Shown: positions 35,713-43,667 of the stretch, piece after piece
How the letters are laid out: every line of letters starts with the position of its first letter
Numbering within the stretch: position 1 is the first letter of the stretch
NCBI GenBank assembly: GCA_963784575.1
Contig: CAWARU010000001.1
Coordinates: 3,100,001 to 3,164,000, forward strand
Direction: 5' to 3'
DNA from: CAWARU01 sp963784575
Lineage (GTDB): Bacteria; Pseudomonadota; Gammaproteobacteria; UBA6186; Azoamicaceae
DNA: 64,000 bases
Translations under genes and position numbers: made by a program
The notes under the pieces: model-generated
Databases searched by the model: none
The model's input: the letters and a program-made list of their open reading frames with translations, nothing else
Told to the model about the DNA's origin: nothing

Positions 35713-35791
35713 TTACTTCCGTTCACGATTGGGTTTTGAGAATAGGGCTTGCGCTTTGCGGAGCGCGGCAATTAATTGCTCAATATCTTCA
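35713..35791 (-). other. Out-of-frame remainder of sufS after a +1 frame break
   Basis: sufS reads AAT-AAC-GCC-TGA and stops at 35791-35789. Skipping the T gives GAA-GAT-ATT-GAG and 25 more codons (EDIEQLIAALRKAQALFSKP and five more) to a TAA at 35715-35713. These residues are the expected C-terminal helix of the SufS family, so the true gene spans this stretch. NCC-UGA is also the layout at the antizyme +1 site, and prfB shifts at CUU-UGA, so recoding is possible. Confidence 0.8.
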
Positions 35792-37030
35792 GGCGTTATT
35801 ATAAAGCCCAAGAGATACTCGGGTGGTTGCGGGAATTCCAAAAAATTCCATTATTGGCATGGCACAGTGGTGCCCGGTGCGGAGGGCTACTCCATACTGA
35901 TCAGCAATGGTGCCGAGGTCATGTGGGTGAATGCCGGGAAGGGTGAACGATATAATTCCTATGCGATTTTTACTACTTGATGGCCCGATGATTTGTATGC
36001 CGTCGATTTCAGAAAGTTTTTGCAGGGTGAGATCGAGCAAATATTTCTCATGTTGTATAAGGGCATCAAAGCCGATGTTTTGCAGGTAATCAATGGCGCT
36101 TCCCAAGGCAATCGCATCTGCAATGGGAGGCGTTCCCGCTTCAAATTTATAGGGAAGATCATTATATTCAGTTTTGCTGAAACTTACTTTTTTGATCATC
36201 TCGCCGCCACCTTGAAAGGGAGGCATTTTTTCCAACAATTCAGATTTACCGTATAATACACCGATGCCGGTGGGACCATAGGTTTTGTGACCGGAGAAAA
36301 CAAAAAAATCACAGTCGAGGGCTTGAACATCAACTGGGAGGTGTGGCGCTGATTGCGCTCCATCGACAAGGACAGGTATACCTTTGGCATGGGCAAGGGA
36401 AATTATTTCAGGGATAGGGTGAATTGTTCCTAATGCATTAGAGATATGAGAAACAGCGACAAGCTTAGTGCGATCGGTGAGGAGGTTCGGGAGAGCGCTG
36501 ATGTCTAATTCTCCTGCGGTTGTCATGGGAATGACTTTGAGATGAGCACCTACTCGCTCACAGAGCATTTGCCAGGGCACGATGTTAGCATGATGTTCCA
36601 TCGCGGAGATGACGATTTCATCATTTTCTTTGACAAATGCAGCACCAAAGCTTTGTGCCACAAGATTAATACCTTCGGTCGTTCCTTTGACAAAAATACA
36701 CTCGCTGGAATGCTTTGCATGGATGAATTTTTGAACTTTTCGGCGCGCTTCTTCATAGGCTAAAGTAGACACTTCGCTTAAATAATGGACGCTGCGGTTG
36801 ACGTTGGCATTGGAGGTTCGATAGTACTCAGAAAGTGTTTTGATGACGCAGTCTGGTTTTTGGGTAGTAGCTGCTGAATCAAGATACGTTAATCTCTTGC
36901 CTCGAACGGTTTGTTCGAAGATGGGGAAGTCCTGACGCAGGGAGAGCAAGCTGTTGCAAGGCTTTGGTGTTACCTTCGATAATGGGAGGTGTTTGGCATC
37001 GAGCGTGGTGTCAAGCATGGTATCAAGCAT
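35789..37030 (-). CDS. sufS: SufS cysteine desulfurase, C-terminus cut by a frame break
   Basis: PLP enzyme that takes sulfur from cysteine for Fe-S clusters. 413 residues from the ATG at 37030, with GGAGG nine bases upstream; it overlaps the end of sufD. Visible: LTYLDSAATTQKP at the substrate entry, HANIVPWQ, the PLP-lysine block FSGHKTYGPTGIGVLYG and the catalytic cysteine in TGHHCAMPIMEFFG. The frame ends at LGLYNNA, where relatives continue for one more helix; that helix is encoded in the +1 frame down to 35713. The active site is complete, so a truncated product may still work, but the missing helix packs against the core in known structures. Confidence 0.93.
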   Translation of the reverse strand: MLDTMLDTTLDAKHLPLSKVTPKPCNSLLSLRQDFPIFEQTVRGKRLTYLDSAATTQKPDCVIKTLSEYYRTSNANVNRSVHYLSEVSTLAYEEARRKVQKFIHAKHSSECIFVKGTTEGINLVAQSFGAAFVKENDEIVISAMEHHANIVPWQMLCERVGAHLKVIPMTTAGELDISALPNLLTDRTKLVAVSHISNALGTIHPIPEIISLAHAKGIPVLVDGAQSAPHLPVDVQALDCDFFVFSGHKTYGPTGIGVLYGKSELLEKMPPFQGGGEMIKKVSFSKTEYNDLPYKFEAGTPPIADAIALGSAIDYLQNIGFDALIQHEKYLLDLTLQKLSEIDGIQIIGPSSSKNRIGIISFTLPGIHPHDLGTIADQYGVALRTGHHCAMPIMEFFGIPATTRVSLGLYNNA

Positions 37031-38066
37031 GGAGCGAGGCCTCCAAGGTCTTTTCGAGCTCATCTTGCAGCATTTCCAGGAAGGGCTGCAGGAGTATGGT
37101 TGTTACCGTATCCTGTTGGGTAATGCGTTCGAGTATAGGCTCTATAAAGGCATTGATAAGGAGTTTTCGGGCTTCTTGTTCTGGAATGCCTCTGCTCTTC
37201 AAATAAAATAGCGCATCATCATCCAAATGCCCTACAGTTGCGCCATGGGTACAACGTAGATCGTCGTGATAAATTTCAAATTCAGGTTTGGTGTATGCTT
37301 CGGCGGTGCTCGAGAGCAATAAACTTTTATTTTCAAGGTGTGCAGAGCTTTGTTTTGCGCCTTCCTGAACAATTATTTTGCCAAACATTTTGCCTTTGGA
37401 GTAAGAGGGGAGAACTGTTCTTGTAACACAGTGACTCTGGGTATATGGCTTATGATGATTGATAGTTGCGGTGAGTTCTGAAGTGCTGTGATTACTTGGG
37501 AACAGTAGATTATAGAAGCGACATTTTGCCTCGTTTTCTGTCAGATGAACAGTAAGATTTGTGCTGTTGTAGGGACCTTGTAAGGCAAGTTGCACTGCTT
37601 CATAGCCGCCATTTTTGCTGATGTTTAATACCAGATCTTTTGTAAATGGTTTAAGGGCAGAACCCTGTTTAATGAGAAAATGCTTTAGATGACAGTTTTT
37701 TTCAAGATGAATTTCGGTATTATTTCGGATTAACTCGGTTTGTGATCCTTCATAAAGATGACATTCGATGAGAGTACAGTTCGAACCGCTGAGTCTAATA
37801 GTGGTAGATATCTCTGGTATTGAATTGCTGTTATCGGTTACATAAATGAGTAAAAGCGGGTTGGATGTTTCAGCTGTTATGGAGAGAGTGAAATGTGGGA
37901 TAGGATCCATTGTGGTGCAAGTCAGGGAAATTTGGCAATTATTTTGAATCCTGCCATTTTGAACCTTGCCATTATGAATCATAAGGACTTCAGCATTCAT
38001 CGCTGCAAGCAACGAATCCACTACGGGTGACCTAAAAGTATCATTAGCTGCGCAAACAAGATTCAT
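37023..38066 (-). CDS. sufD: SufD, Fe-S assembly scaffold subunit
   Basis: 347 residues, shorter than E. coli SufD (423), mainly in the N-terminal helical part. The central beta-helix is poorly conserved, but the diagnostic end is present: SSAHLENKSLLLSSTAEAYT, then EIYHDDLRCTHGATVGHLD with the Cys and His that correspond to E. coli SufD Cys358 and His360, followed by FYLKSRGIPEQEARKLLINAF. It forms the SufBC2D complex that builds clusters. Its ATG overlaps the sufC stop in an ATGA and its end overlaps the sufS start, so the genes are translationally coupled. Confidence 0.93.
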   Translation of the reverse strand: MNLVCAANDTFRSPVVDSLLAAMNAEVLMIHNGKVQNGRIQNNCQISLTCTTMDPIPHFTLSITAETSNPLLLIYVTDNSNSIPEISTTIRLSGSNCTLIECHLYEGSQTELIRNNTEIHLEKNCHLKHFLIKQGSALKPFTKDLVLNISKNGGYEAVQLALQGPYNSTNLTVHLTENEAKCRFYNLLFPSNHSTSELTATINHHKPYTQSHCVTRTVLPSYSKGKMFGKIIVQEGAKQSSAHLENKSLLLSSTAEAYTKPEFEIYHDDLRCTHGATVGHLDDDALFYLKSRGIPEQEARKLLINAFIEPILERITQQDTVTTILLQPFLEMLQDELEKTLEASLHA

Positions 38067-38839
38067 ACTGCTTCCTCAACTGCGCGTTCATCTTTAATCC
38101 AGCTATAACCTTTCTGCTCCAGTGCAAGACTTAAATTCTTATCACCCGAATGGATAATTTTGCCCTGTGCTAAAACATGCACATGGTCAGGCTCAATATA
38201 ATCAAGCAAACGTTGATAGTGCGTGATGAGCAAGATAGCCCGATCTGGACTTCGCATCGAATTTATGCCCTGTGCCACTGTTTTTAAGGCATCAATATCA
38301 AGGCCGGAATCTGTTTCATCGAGAATCGCAAGCTTGGGTTCGAGTAAGGACATTTGCAAGATTTCATTACGCTTTTTTTCGCCGCCAGAAAATCCGTCAT
38401 TCAGGGAACGATACAGTAATTCCGGAGCCATTTTAAGTTCTGCCATTTTCTCTTTCACAATTTTCAAGAAATCGACTGAATCTAATACTGCTTCATTGTT
38501 GGCTTTTCTCGCAGCGTTGTAGATGGTTTTCAAGAATTGTGCATTGCTGACACCAGGAATTGCTACGGGATATTGGAAGCCTAGAAATAAACCTTTCCAG
38601 GCACATTCTTCTGGCGACATTTCCAACAGATTTTCACCTAGGAATTCAACGCTGCCATCTGTGACAGTGTAATCATTTTTTCGAGCCAGAACGGAAGCAA
38701 GCGTGCTTTTGCCGCTGCCATTCGGTCCCATAATCGCATGCACTTCTCCAGGGCCAATCGATAGATTGATCCCATGTAGAATGGGTTTGTCATCAATTGC
38801 GACGGCTAGATTGTGTATCTCGAGAATAGTCATAGTCAT
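38063..38839 (-). CDS. sufC: SufC, ATPase of the SufBCD complex
   Basis: 258 residues from the ATG at 38839 (GGGA four to five bases upstream, 10 nt after the sufB stop); a TTG at 38869 is a less likely start. ABC-type ATPase with Walker A GPNGSGKSTL, SufC-type signature FSGGEKKRNEI, Walker B LAILDETDSGLDIDAL and the switch histidine in LLITHYQRLL. It lacks membrane domains, as expected of a soluble cluster-assembly ATPase that drives SufB-SufD rearrangement. Overlaps sufD by 4 nt. Confidence 0.96.
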   Translation of the reverse strand: MTMTILEIHNLAVAIDDKPILHGINLSIGPGEVHAIMGPNGSGKSTLASVLARKNDYTVTDGSVEFLGENLLEMSPEECAWKGLFLGFQYPVAIPGVSNAQFLKTIYNAARKANNEAVLDSVDFLKIVKEKMAELKMAPELLYRSLNDGFSGGEKKRNEILQMSLLEPKLAILDETDSGLDIDALKTVAQGINSMRSPDRAILLITHYQRLLDYIEPDHVHVLAQGKIIHSGDKNLSLALEQKGYSWIKDERAVEEAV

Positions 38840-38849
38840 TTTATCCCAC

Positions 38850-40289
38850 TTATCCCACAGCGCCCTCAAGGCTCACTGTTAATAGTTTCTGTGCTTCTAC
38901 TGCAAACTCCATAGGAAGTTCTTGCAACACTTGTTTACAAAATCCATTGACTATCATTGCCATGGCATCTTCTTGGGATATGCCGCGACTTTGACAGTAA
39001 AATAATTGTTCTTCACTGATTTTTGATGTGGTAGCTTCATGCTCAATCTTGGCGGTTTTGTTTTTTACCTCGATGGCAGGGAAGGTATGCGCACCGCAAT
39101 GACTTCCAATCAGCAAGGAATCACATTGCGTATAATTTTGCGCATTTCGTGCTTTTGGAGTTACTCGCACCAGACCTCGGTAGCTGTTTTGGCCGCGTCC
39201 GGCGGAGATTCCTTTTGACAAAATAGTACTTTTGGTATTGGCACCGATGTGAATCATTTTGGTGCCAGTATCCGCCTGTTGACAGTTATTTGCGATCGCA
39301 ATCGAATAAAATTCACCAATGCTGCCTTCCCCTTGTAAAATCACGCTGGGATATTTCCAAGTAATAGCAGATCCTGTCTCCACTTGGGTCCAGGAAATTT
39401 TAGATTTTTGGCCGAGGCATTTGCCGCGTTTGGTGACAAAATTATAGATACCGCCGCGACCTTCTGCATCGCCTGGATACCAATTTTGGACGGTAGAATA
39501 TTTGATAAAGGCGCGATCTTTGGCAATGAGCTCAACCACAGCAGCATGAAGCTGATTTTCATCGCGTCTCGGTGCCGTGCAGCCTTCTAAGTAACTCACA
39601 GTGCTGTCATCTTCTGCAATGATGAGAGTTCGTTCGAATTGACCGGTCGAGGCTGCATTGATGCGAAAATAAGTTGAAAGCTCCATGGGGCAGCGTACCC
39701 CTTTTGGAATGTAGCAGAAAGAGCCATCCGTAAAAACTGCGGAATTAAGACAGGCAAAAAAGTTGTCGGTATAGGGAACCACAGTGCCCAAATATTGTTG
39801 GATGAGTTCTGGATGATGTTGCAGTGCTTCAGAAAATGAGCAAAAGATAATGCCAAGTTCTGCGAGTTTGTCCTTGAAAGTGGTGGCTACAGAAATGCTG
39901 TCAAAAACAGCATCAATTGCAACGCCAGCTAATCTTTCTTGCTCTTTTAAGGGGATGCCGAGTTTTTCATAAGTTGCAAGAATTGCAGGATCGACTTCAT
40001 CTAAGCTCTTCGGGTTTGGCTTTGATTTGGGAGCGGAGTAATAAATAATATCTTGATAATTAATAGGATCATAATGCAGATGTCCCCAATGGGGTTCCTG
40101 CATCGTGAGCCAATGCTGATAAGCTTGCAAACGCCATTCCAGCATAAAATTCGGTTCATTTTTTTTACTTGAAATGGTACGAATGATGTCTTCATTGAGT
40201 CCTTTAGGAACAGTGTCGGATTCAATGTCGGTCACAAAGCCGGCTTCGTAATCCCTGTTCAGAAAATTGTTTATATTTGTATTTGTCAT
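38850..40289 (-). CDS. sufB: SufB, Fe-S cluster scaffold
   Basis: 479 residues. Conserved blocks: FMLEWRLQAYQHWLTM near the start, GVRCPMELSTYFRINA, LEGCTAPRRDENQLHAAVVE, VTKRGKC, the core TQCDSLLIGSHCGAHTFP with the cluster-forming cysteine region, and the ending TTSKISEEQLFYCQSRGIS. Nascent clusters form on SufB using sulfur from SufS/SufU. Its ATG overlaps the regulator's TGA (ATGA), and AAGGA lies about 11 bases upstream. Confidence 0.97.
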   Translation of the reverse strand: MTNTNINNFLNRDYEAGFVTDIESDTVPKGLNEDIIRTISSKKNEPNFMLEWRLQAYQHWLTMQEPHWGHLHYDPINYQDIIYYSAPKSKPNPKSLDEVDPAILATYEKLGIPLKEQERLAGVAIDAVFDSISVATTFKDKLAELGIIFCSFSEALQHHPELIQQYLGTVVPYTDNFFACLNSAVFTDGSFCYIPKGVRCPMELSTYFRINAASTGQFERTLIIAEDDSTVSYLEGCTAPRRDENQLHAAVVELIAKDRAFIKYSTVQNWYPGDAEGRGGIYNFVTKRGKCLGQKSKISWTQVETGSAITWKYPSVILQGEGSIGEFYSIAIANNCQQADTGTKMIHIGANTKSTILSKGISAGRGQNSYRGLVRVTPKARNAQNYTQCDSLLIGSHCGAHTFPAIEVKNKTAKIEHEATTSKISEEQLFYCQSRGISQEDAMAMIVNGFCKQVLQELPMEFAVEAQKLLTVSLEGAVG

Positions 40290-40780
40290 ATCAGCTTTAT
40301 CCTTGACTCTATCGGCTGCAATGGTTTCGGCTGCAATTGTTTTTTGACACTTGCAATATGAGTTTGCTTAGGGGTATACAGGGGATTTTTTAAATCCGAT
40401 AATTTGATGGCGGCCAGAGTAGCGCTGATAATATTGTTGATATGCAGCCAGGGGGTACGCATCGTACACTGTGTTTCTGTGTTACAGTGATCATGCCCAA
40501 GATTGCATTCTGTGATGGCAAAAGGACCTTCCAACGCTTCAATGACATCCATCAGGGAGAGTTGATCGGCGTCTTGTTTTAACCGGTATCCGCCATCTTT
40601 GCCTCGCAGAGAAAGTAGAAAATTGTTTTTAGCAAGCATTTTAAGTAATTTAGAAACGGTCGGTAAATTGATGCTGGTGTGATTTGATATTTCTTTTGCT
40701 TGGAATAGTCTGTTGGGATCGCTTGCAATAAAGGCTAGGATCACGACCGCATAGTCTGTTAATTTGGTAATTCGAACCAT
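40286..40780 (-). CDS. Rrf2-family regulator of the suf operon
   Basis: 164 residues. An N-terminal winged helix (KLTDYAVVILAFIAS, then TVSKLLKMLAKNNFL and RGKDGGYRL) is followed by C92-x6-C99-x5-C105 in ECNLGHDHCNTETQC, the three-cysteine set that holds a 2Fe-2S cluster in IscR-type proteins (IscR uses 92, 98 and 104). It belongs to the suf-specific branch found in front of sufB in xanthomonads and Legionella-like bacteria. Co-translated with sufB through an ATGA overlap, it probably senses cluster demand and represses its own operon; a palindrome over its promoter is a candidate site. Confidence 0.92.
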   Translation of the reverse strand: MVRITKLTDYAVVILAFIASDPNRLFQAKEISNHTSINLPTVSKLLKMLAKNNFLLSLRGKDGGYRLKQDADQLSLMDVIEALEGPFAITECNLGHDHCNTETQCTMRTPWLHINNIISATLAAIKLSDLKNPLYTPKQTHIASVKKQLQPKPLQPIESRIKLI

Positions 40781-40814
40781 TTTTCACCGAAGATTTTGAT
40801 TGGACCAAGAATAC

Positions 40815-40849
40815 TGTATAGAATTACCGTTAATCAGTACTAACTTAGT
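40815..40849 (-). promoter_or_regulatory. Candidate suf operon promoter and Rrf2 operator
   Basis: On the minus strand a TATACA box (40820-40815) lies 34 bases before the regulator start. The perfect 11-bp palindrome ACTAACTTAGT (40839-40849) covers the place of the -35 box, which is otherwise poor. This is a good position for an autorepressor such as the Rrf2 protein. The divergent SEC-C gene begins at 41002, so the site could influence both. Inference from position and symmetry only. Confidence 0.4.
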
Positions 40850-41001
40850 CCTAATTGCATAAAATTGTTGTAAGTATAATGCATTTAGCATTGTGATACT
40901 ACTGTAAAATCAGCTATTATTATCTATTAAGAATGCAAAAAATAAGCGAGTTAACTCAATTTTACTGTAAATTAAACTGTATAAATTTATAGGAAACTAA
41001 A

Positions 41002-41262
41002 ATGACTGAATTAAGTACTGAAACTGAAAAGGCCGTAGAAGAGCGTTATACTCCGACCTACTCCTACATACCACCCGAACCAATTGTCGACAAGTTAAAA
41101 CATCTGGTGGAAGAAAAGGAAGAAGAAAAATTGGAGCGAGAGAGACTTGCCCTGATGCCTAAGAAGCCTTTCGTGAGAGAAGAGCCAAGGGTTGGCAGGA
41201 ATGATCCCTGTCCTTGCGGCAGTGGCAAGAAATATAAGAAATGCTGTCTCGTAAATGAGTAA
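41002..41262 (+). CDS. Small SEC-C motif zinc-binding protein
   Basis: 86 residues; AGGA eight bases before the ATG. The C-terminus is a SEC-C motif, VGRNDPCPCGSGKKYKKCC, the zinc-binding tail known from SecA, where it contacts SecB and ribosomes. The front is polar, with a charged helix KHLVEEKEEEKLERERLAL. It is not a piece of SecA, since no SecA sequence is nearby. Exact role unknown. Divergent from the suf operon; convergent with the TPR-methyltransferase gene, with 8 nt between the stops. Confidence 0.85.
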   Translation: MTELSTETEKAVEERYTPTYSYIPPEPIVDKLKHLVEEKEEEKLERERLALMPKKPFVREEPRVGRNDPCPCGSGKKYKKCCLVNE

Positions 41263-41270
41263 GCAGTGCC

Positions 41271-42761
41271 TTACCTCTTTCGAAGAACGTAAAGATCGCC
41301 AAGGATAGCCTTTCCCTCATGCTCGCGCGGCGTAATAGATTCTTCTAATTCAACCTCAAGATCATTTTGTGCTGCCAGCGCATGAATATAAGCAGGTGAG
41401 TGGGCAAAGCGTCCGGTTTGCTTTAAGAAATAATCACCAGTTTCTAAATGTTCTGTGGTAAAGGCAAAACGACCAAGCGGTAGAAGTGATACTGCGACGG
41501 CTGCAAAGAGAGCACTCAAATCACCTTGATACACTAAAACGTCTCCCGCGATGATAAGATCAAAAGGCTCATGCTTTTCAGCTAAATATTCATGAATATC
41601 TGCAACAATGACAGATTCATAGGCACCTAACAGCACTGCTTTTTCCACCATTTTGGGGGACAGATCTACACCGACAAAATCAATCGCGAGATCTCGAAAA
41701 TAAACCCCACAAAGACCTGTGCCGCAACCCAGATCTAACACGCGTCCAGCGTGCGGAGATTTTGCTTCTTTAGCTATACAGCGGCCCACTGCAGCGCGGA
41801 GCATTCCGGGTACGGCATAATGTAGTTTTTCTTTCACATGCGCATTGTAATAATCTGCATACTGATCGAATAATTCAGAAATATAGTGCTTGGGTGCTTC
41901 TTTGCTTTCTGCACCCCTCAAGGCCATAATCATGTGTCGGGCCGTGTCATTATTGGGATCGATGGCGAAGGCTTCCTCAAAATGCCCGAGTGCCTTTTCT
42001 TTATTTTCCTGCCGCAAATAAAGTATGGCGAGGTTATGGTGGGCATCGGCCAAGAAGGGGGCAAGCGATAATGCTTTCTCAAATGCTTCGATAGACTCTT
42101 TAGCATGACCCAGAGAAAGTTCGGTATGACCCAGATATTGCACTGCTGTGACATCATTCGGCATGAGTTCATGTGCTTTTTTAAGAAGAACGACGGCATT
42201 ATCAAAATCTTTTTGCTCATAATAGATCAGCCCGAGATTAAAATTTGCGGTTTTATGATCAGGCAAAATGCGCAGAGCTTCGCGATAGTGCACAGCGCTG
42301 CTCTCCATTTGATTTAACATGGCAAAGCTATGAGCAAGATTGTAGTGAGCCTCAAAATAATCTGGATTTATGCGCAGGGCTTTCTCAAAATATTTTATCG
42401 CGTCTTGAAATAGCGATTGTTTATAATATAAACGGCCCAAATTATTGTAACTTTCAGCGTGGTGAGGAGATAGATTTAAGGCTTGGTACAAGTGCTGTTT
42501 TGCTTCCTCAACCTGGCCAAGACCTAAATACGCATTGCTGATATTATTATGGTAGGAAGTATTTTCAGGATTCTTTTCCAGTGCGCTGCTTAAATAGCGA
42601 ATGGCCTGCAAAAGATCTCCGGCTTTGATCGCGACGAGGCCCGCACAATTCATGGCCTCGTCTGAATCAGGTTCATTTTCAAGCCAACGGCTACAATAGG
42701 CTTTTGCTTCTTCAAGCTTGTTATTGATTAATAAATCTTGAATTTTTGATGACACAAGCAA
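41271..42761 (-). CDS. TPR repeat protein fused to a SAM-dependent methyltransferase
   Basis: 496 residues. About eight tetratricopeptide repeats occupy 1-285, for example AESYNNLGRLYYKQSLFQDA and EAHYNLAHSFAMLNQMESSA. A class I methyltransferase follows, with motif I VLDLGCGTGLCG at about 341-352, an acidic motif II end FVGVDLSPKMVEKA and the post-I DLIIAGDVLVY. The TPRs probably bind the protein to be methylated. The start is a TTG without a clear ribosome site (GTG at 42755 is an alternative), so the N-terminus is uncertain. Such TPR-methyltransferase fusions occur in Legionella and Coxiella relatives; the substrate is unknown. Confidence 0.85.
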   Translation of the reverse strand: MLVSSKIQDLLINNKLEEAKAYCSRWLENEPDSDEAMNCAGLVAIKAGDLLQAIRYLSSALEKNPENTSYHNNISNAYLGLGQVEEAKQHLYQALNLSPHHAESYNNLGRLYYKQSLFQDAIKYFEKALRINPDYFEAHYNLAHSFAMLNQMESSAVHYREALRILPDHKTANFNLGLIYYEQKDFDNAVVLLKKAHELMPNDVTAVQYLGHTELSLGHAKESIEAFEKALSLAPFLADAHHNLAILYLRQENKEKALGHFEEAFAIDPNNDTARHMIMALRGAESKEAPKHYISELFDQYADYYNAHVKEKLHYAVPGMLRAAVGRCIAKEAKSPHAGRVLDLGCGTGLCGVYFRDLAIDFVGVDLSPKMVEKAVLLGAYESVIVADIHEYLAEKHEPFDLIIAGDVLVYQGDLSALFAAVAVSLLPLGRFAFTTEHLETGDYFLKQTGRFAHSPAYIHALAAQNDLEVELEESITPREHEGKAILGDLYVLRKR

Positions 42762-42786
42762 TTAGGCCTATTGTTGTCAATGAATT

Positions 42787-43410
42787 TCAGTCGTTATCCT
42801 CTTGTTCAATACCACCTGCGGAAGAGGGTTCATCGAGGGATGGCTTTACCGCGAGCAGTTCGATGTCGAATATAAGCGCAGCATTAGGTGCGATTTTACC
42901 GCCAGCACCACGCTCGCCATAACCCAATTTGGGCGGGATGTAGACAGTCCATTTTGCACCTGGCTTCATGAGCTGCAGAACTTCAGTCCAACCAGGGATG
43001 ACCGCATTCACTGCAAAAGTGGCAGGCTCATTGCGGGCGTAGGAGCTGTCAAATTCTGTGCCATTAATAAGTTTGCCACGGTAATTCACTGTCACAAAGT
43101 CAGTGGGTCCAGGAGAGTTTCCAGCGCCTTCGGTTATAATTTTATATTGTAGGCCAGAAGGCAGCGCGGTAACGCCGGGTTGTTTCTTGTTTTCTTCCAA
43201 AAAGGCATGGCTCATATTTAAATTTTTCTCCGCAATGGATTGTGCTGATTGTGCTGATGTACTAGACGCACTTGCAGGATTAGCTGCGGCGCTTTTGCTT
43301 GCAGCTTCAGAAGCTGTTGCAGCTGCAGCTGTCGCTTCTGCAGCAATTAAGCCCTGTGAGGTGCTAAAGCAAACAGCGCTTAGCAGAACGAGAGTGGTTT
43401 TTTTTAACAT
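42787..43410 (-). CDS. Exported FKBP-type peptidyl-prolyl isomerase (Mip-like)
   Basis: About 207 residues from the ATG at 43410, which gives a proper signal peptide (MLKKTTLVLLSAVCFSTSQG); AAGGA lies about ten bases upstream. The frame extends further but only adds a Cys-rich stretch. An Ala/Ser-rich spacer (about 24-60) precedes the C-terminal FKBP domain: LPSGLQYKII, VTVNYRGKLINGTEFDSSYAR, FAVNAVIPGWTEVLQLMKPG, KWTVYIPPKLGYGERGAGG, IFDIELL. This is the domain of Legionella Mip, a surface isomerase needed for infection; the Mip dimerisation helix is much shorter here. An acidic tail ends the protein. Confidence 0.92.
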   Translation of the reverse strand: MLKKTTLVLLSAVCFSTSQGLIAAEATAAAATASEAASKSAAANPASASSTSAQSAQSIAEKNLNMSHAFLEENKKQPGVTALPSGLQYKIITEGAGNSPGPTDFVTVNYRGKLINGTEFDSSYARNEPATFAVNAVIPGWTEVLQLMKPGAKWTVYIPPKLGYGERGAGGKIAPNAALIFDIELLAVKPSLDEPSSAGGIEQEDND

Positions 43411-43466
43411 AGACTTTGTTTCCTTACACTGATTACACTGAACACAGAATAGAAATACCTGTTTGG

Positions 43467-43482
43467 ACCTGTTATAACAGGT
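43467..43482. promoter_or_regulatory. Perfect 16-bp palindrome upstream of the FKBP gene
   Basis: ACCTGTTATAACAGGT reads the same on both strands and starts 57 bases before the FKBP start codon. Symmetry, length and position fit an operator for a dimeric repressor. A partial copy of one half (ACCTGTTTGG) lies next to it at 43457-43466. No further copy was noticed in the window. Confidence 0.45.
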
Positions 43483-43667
43483 TGACATTAAACCGGAAAT
43501 GGCAACGCCACATTTTCATTTTTGCATTATTTAATTCGAATTGACAAGACTTCTAGAGGACTTCCAGACGATTTGTATGATTTGTATGTTATTTGACTAA
43601 TTAATATTAAGGGCATATTAGAGCAGCAATTGACTTAGAAAATGCTGTTGAAGTAGAAAATCCACAT

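Noticed and set aside
35706..35771. N-terminally extended SufU starting at the TTG at 35771
   Set aside because: The extra 22 codons are the out-of-frame reading of the SufS C-terminal helix; the family start fits the ATG at 35705.
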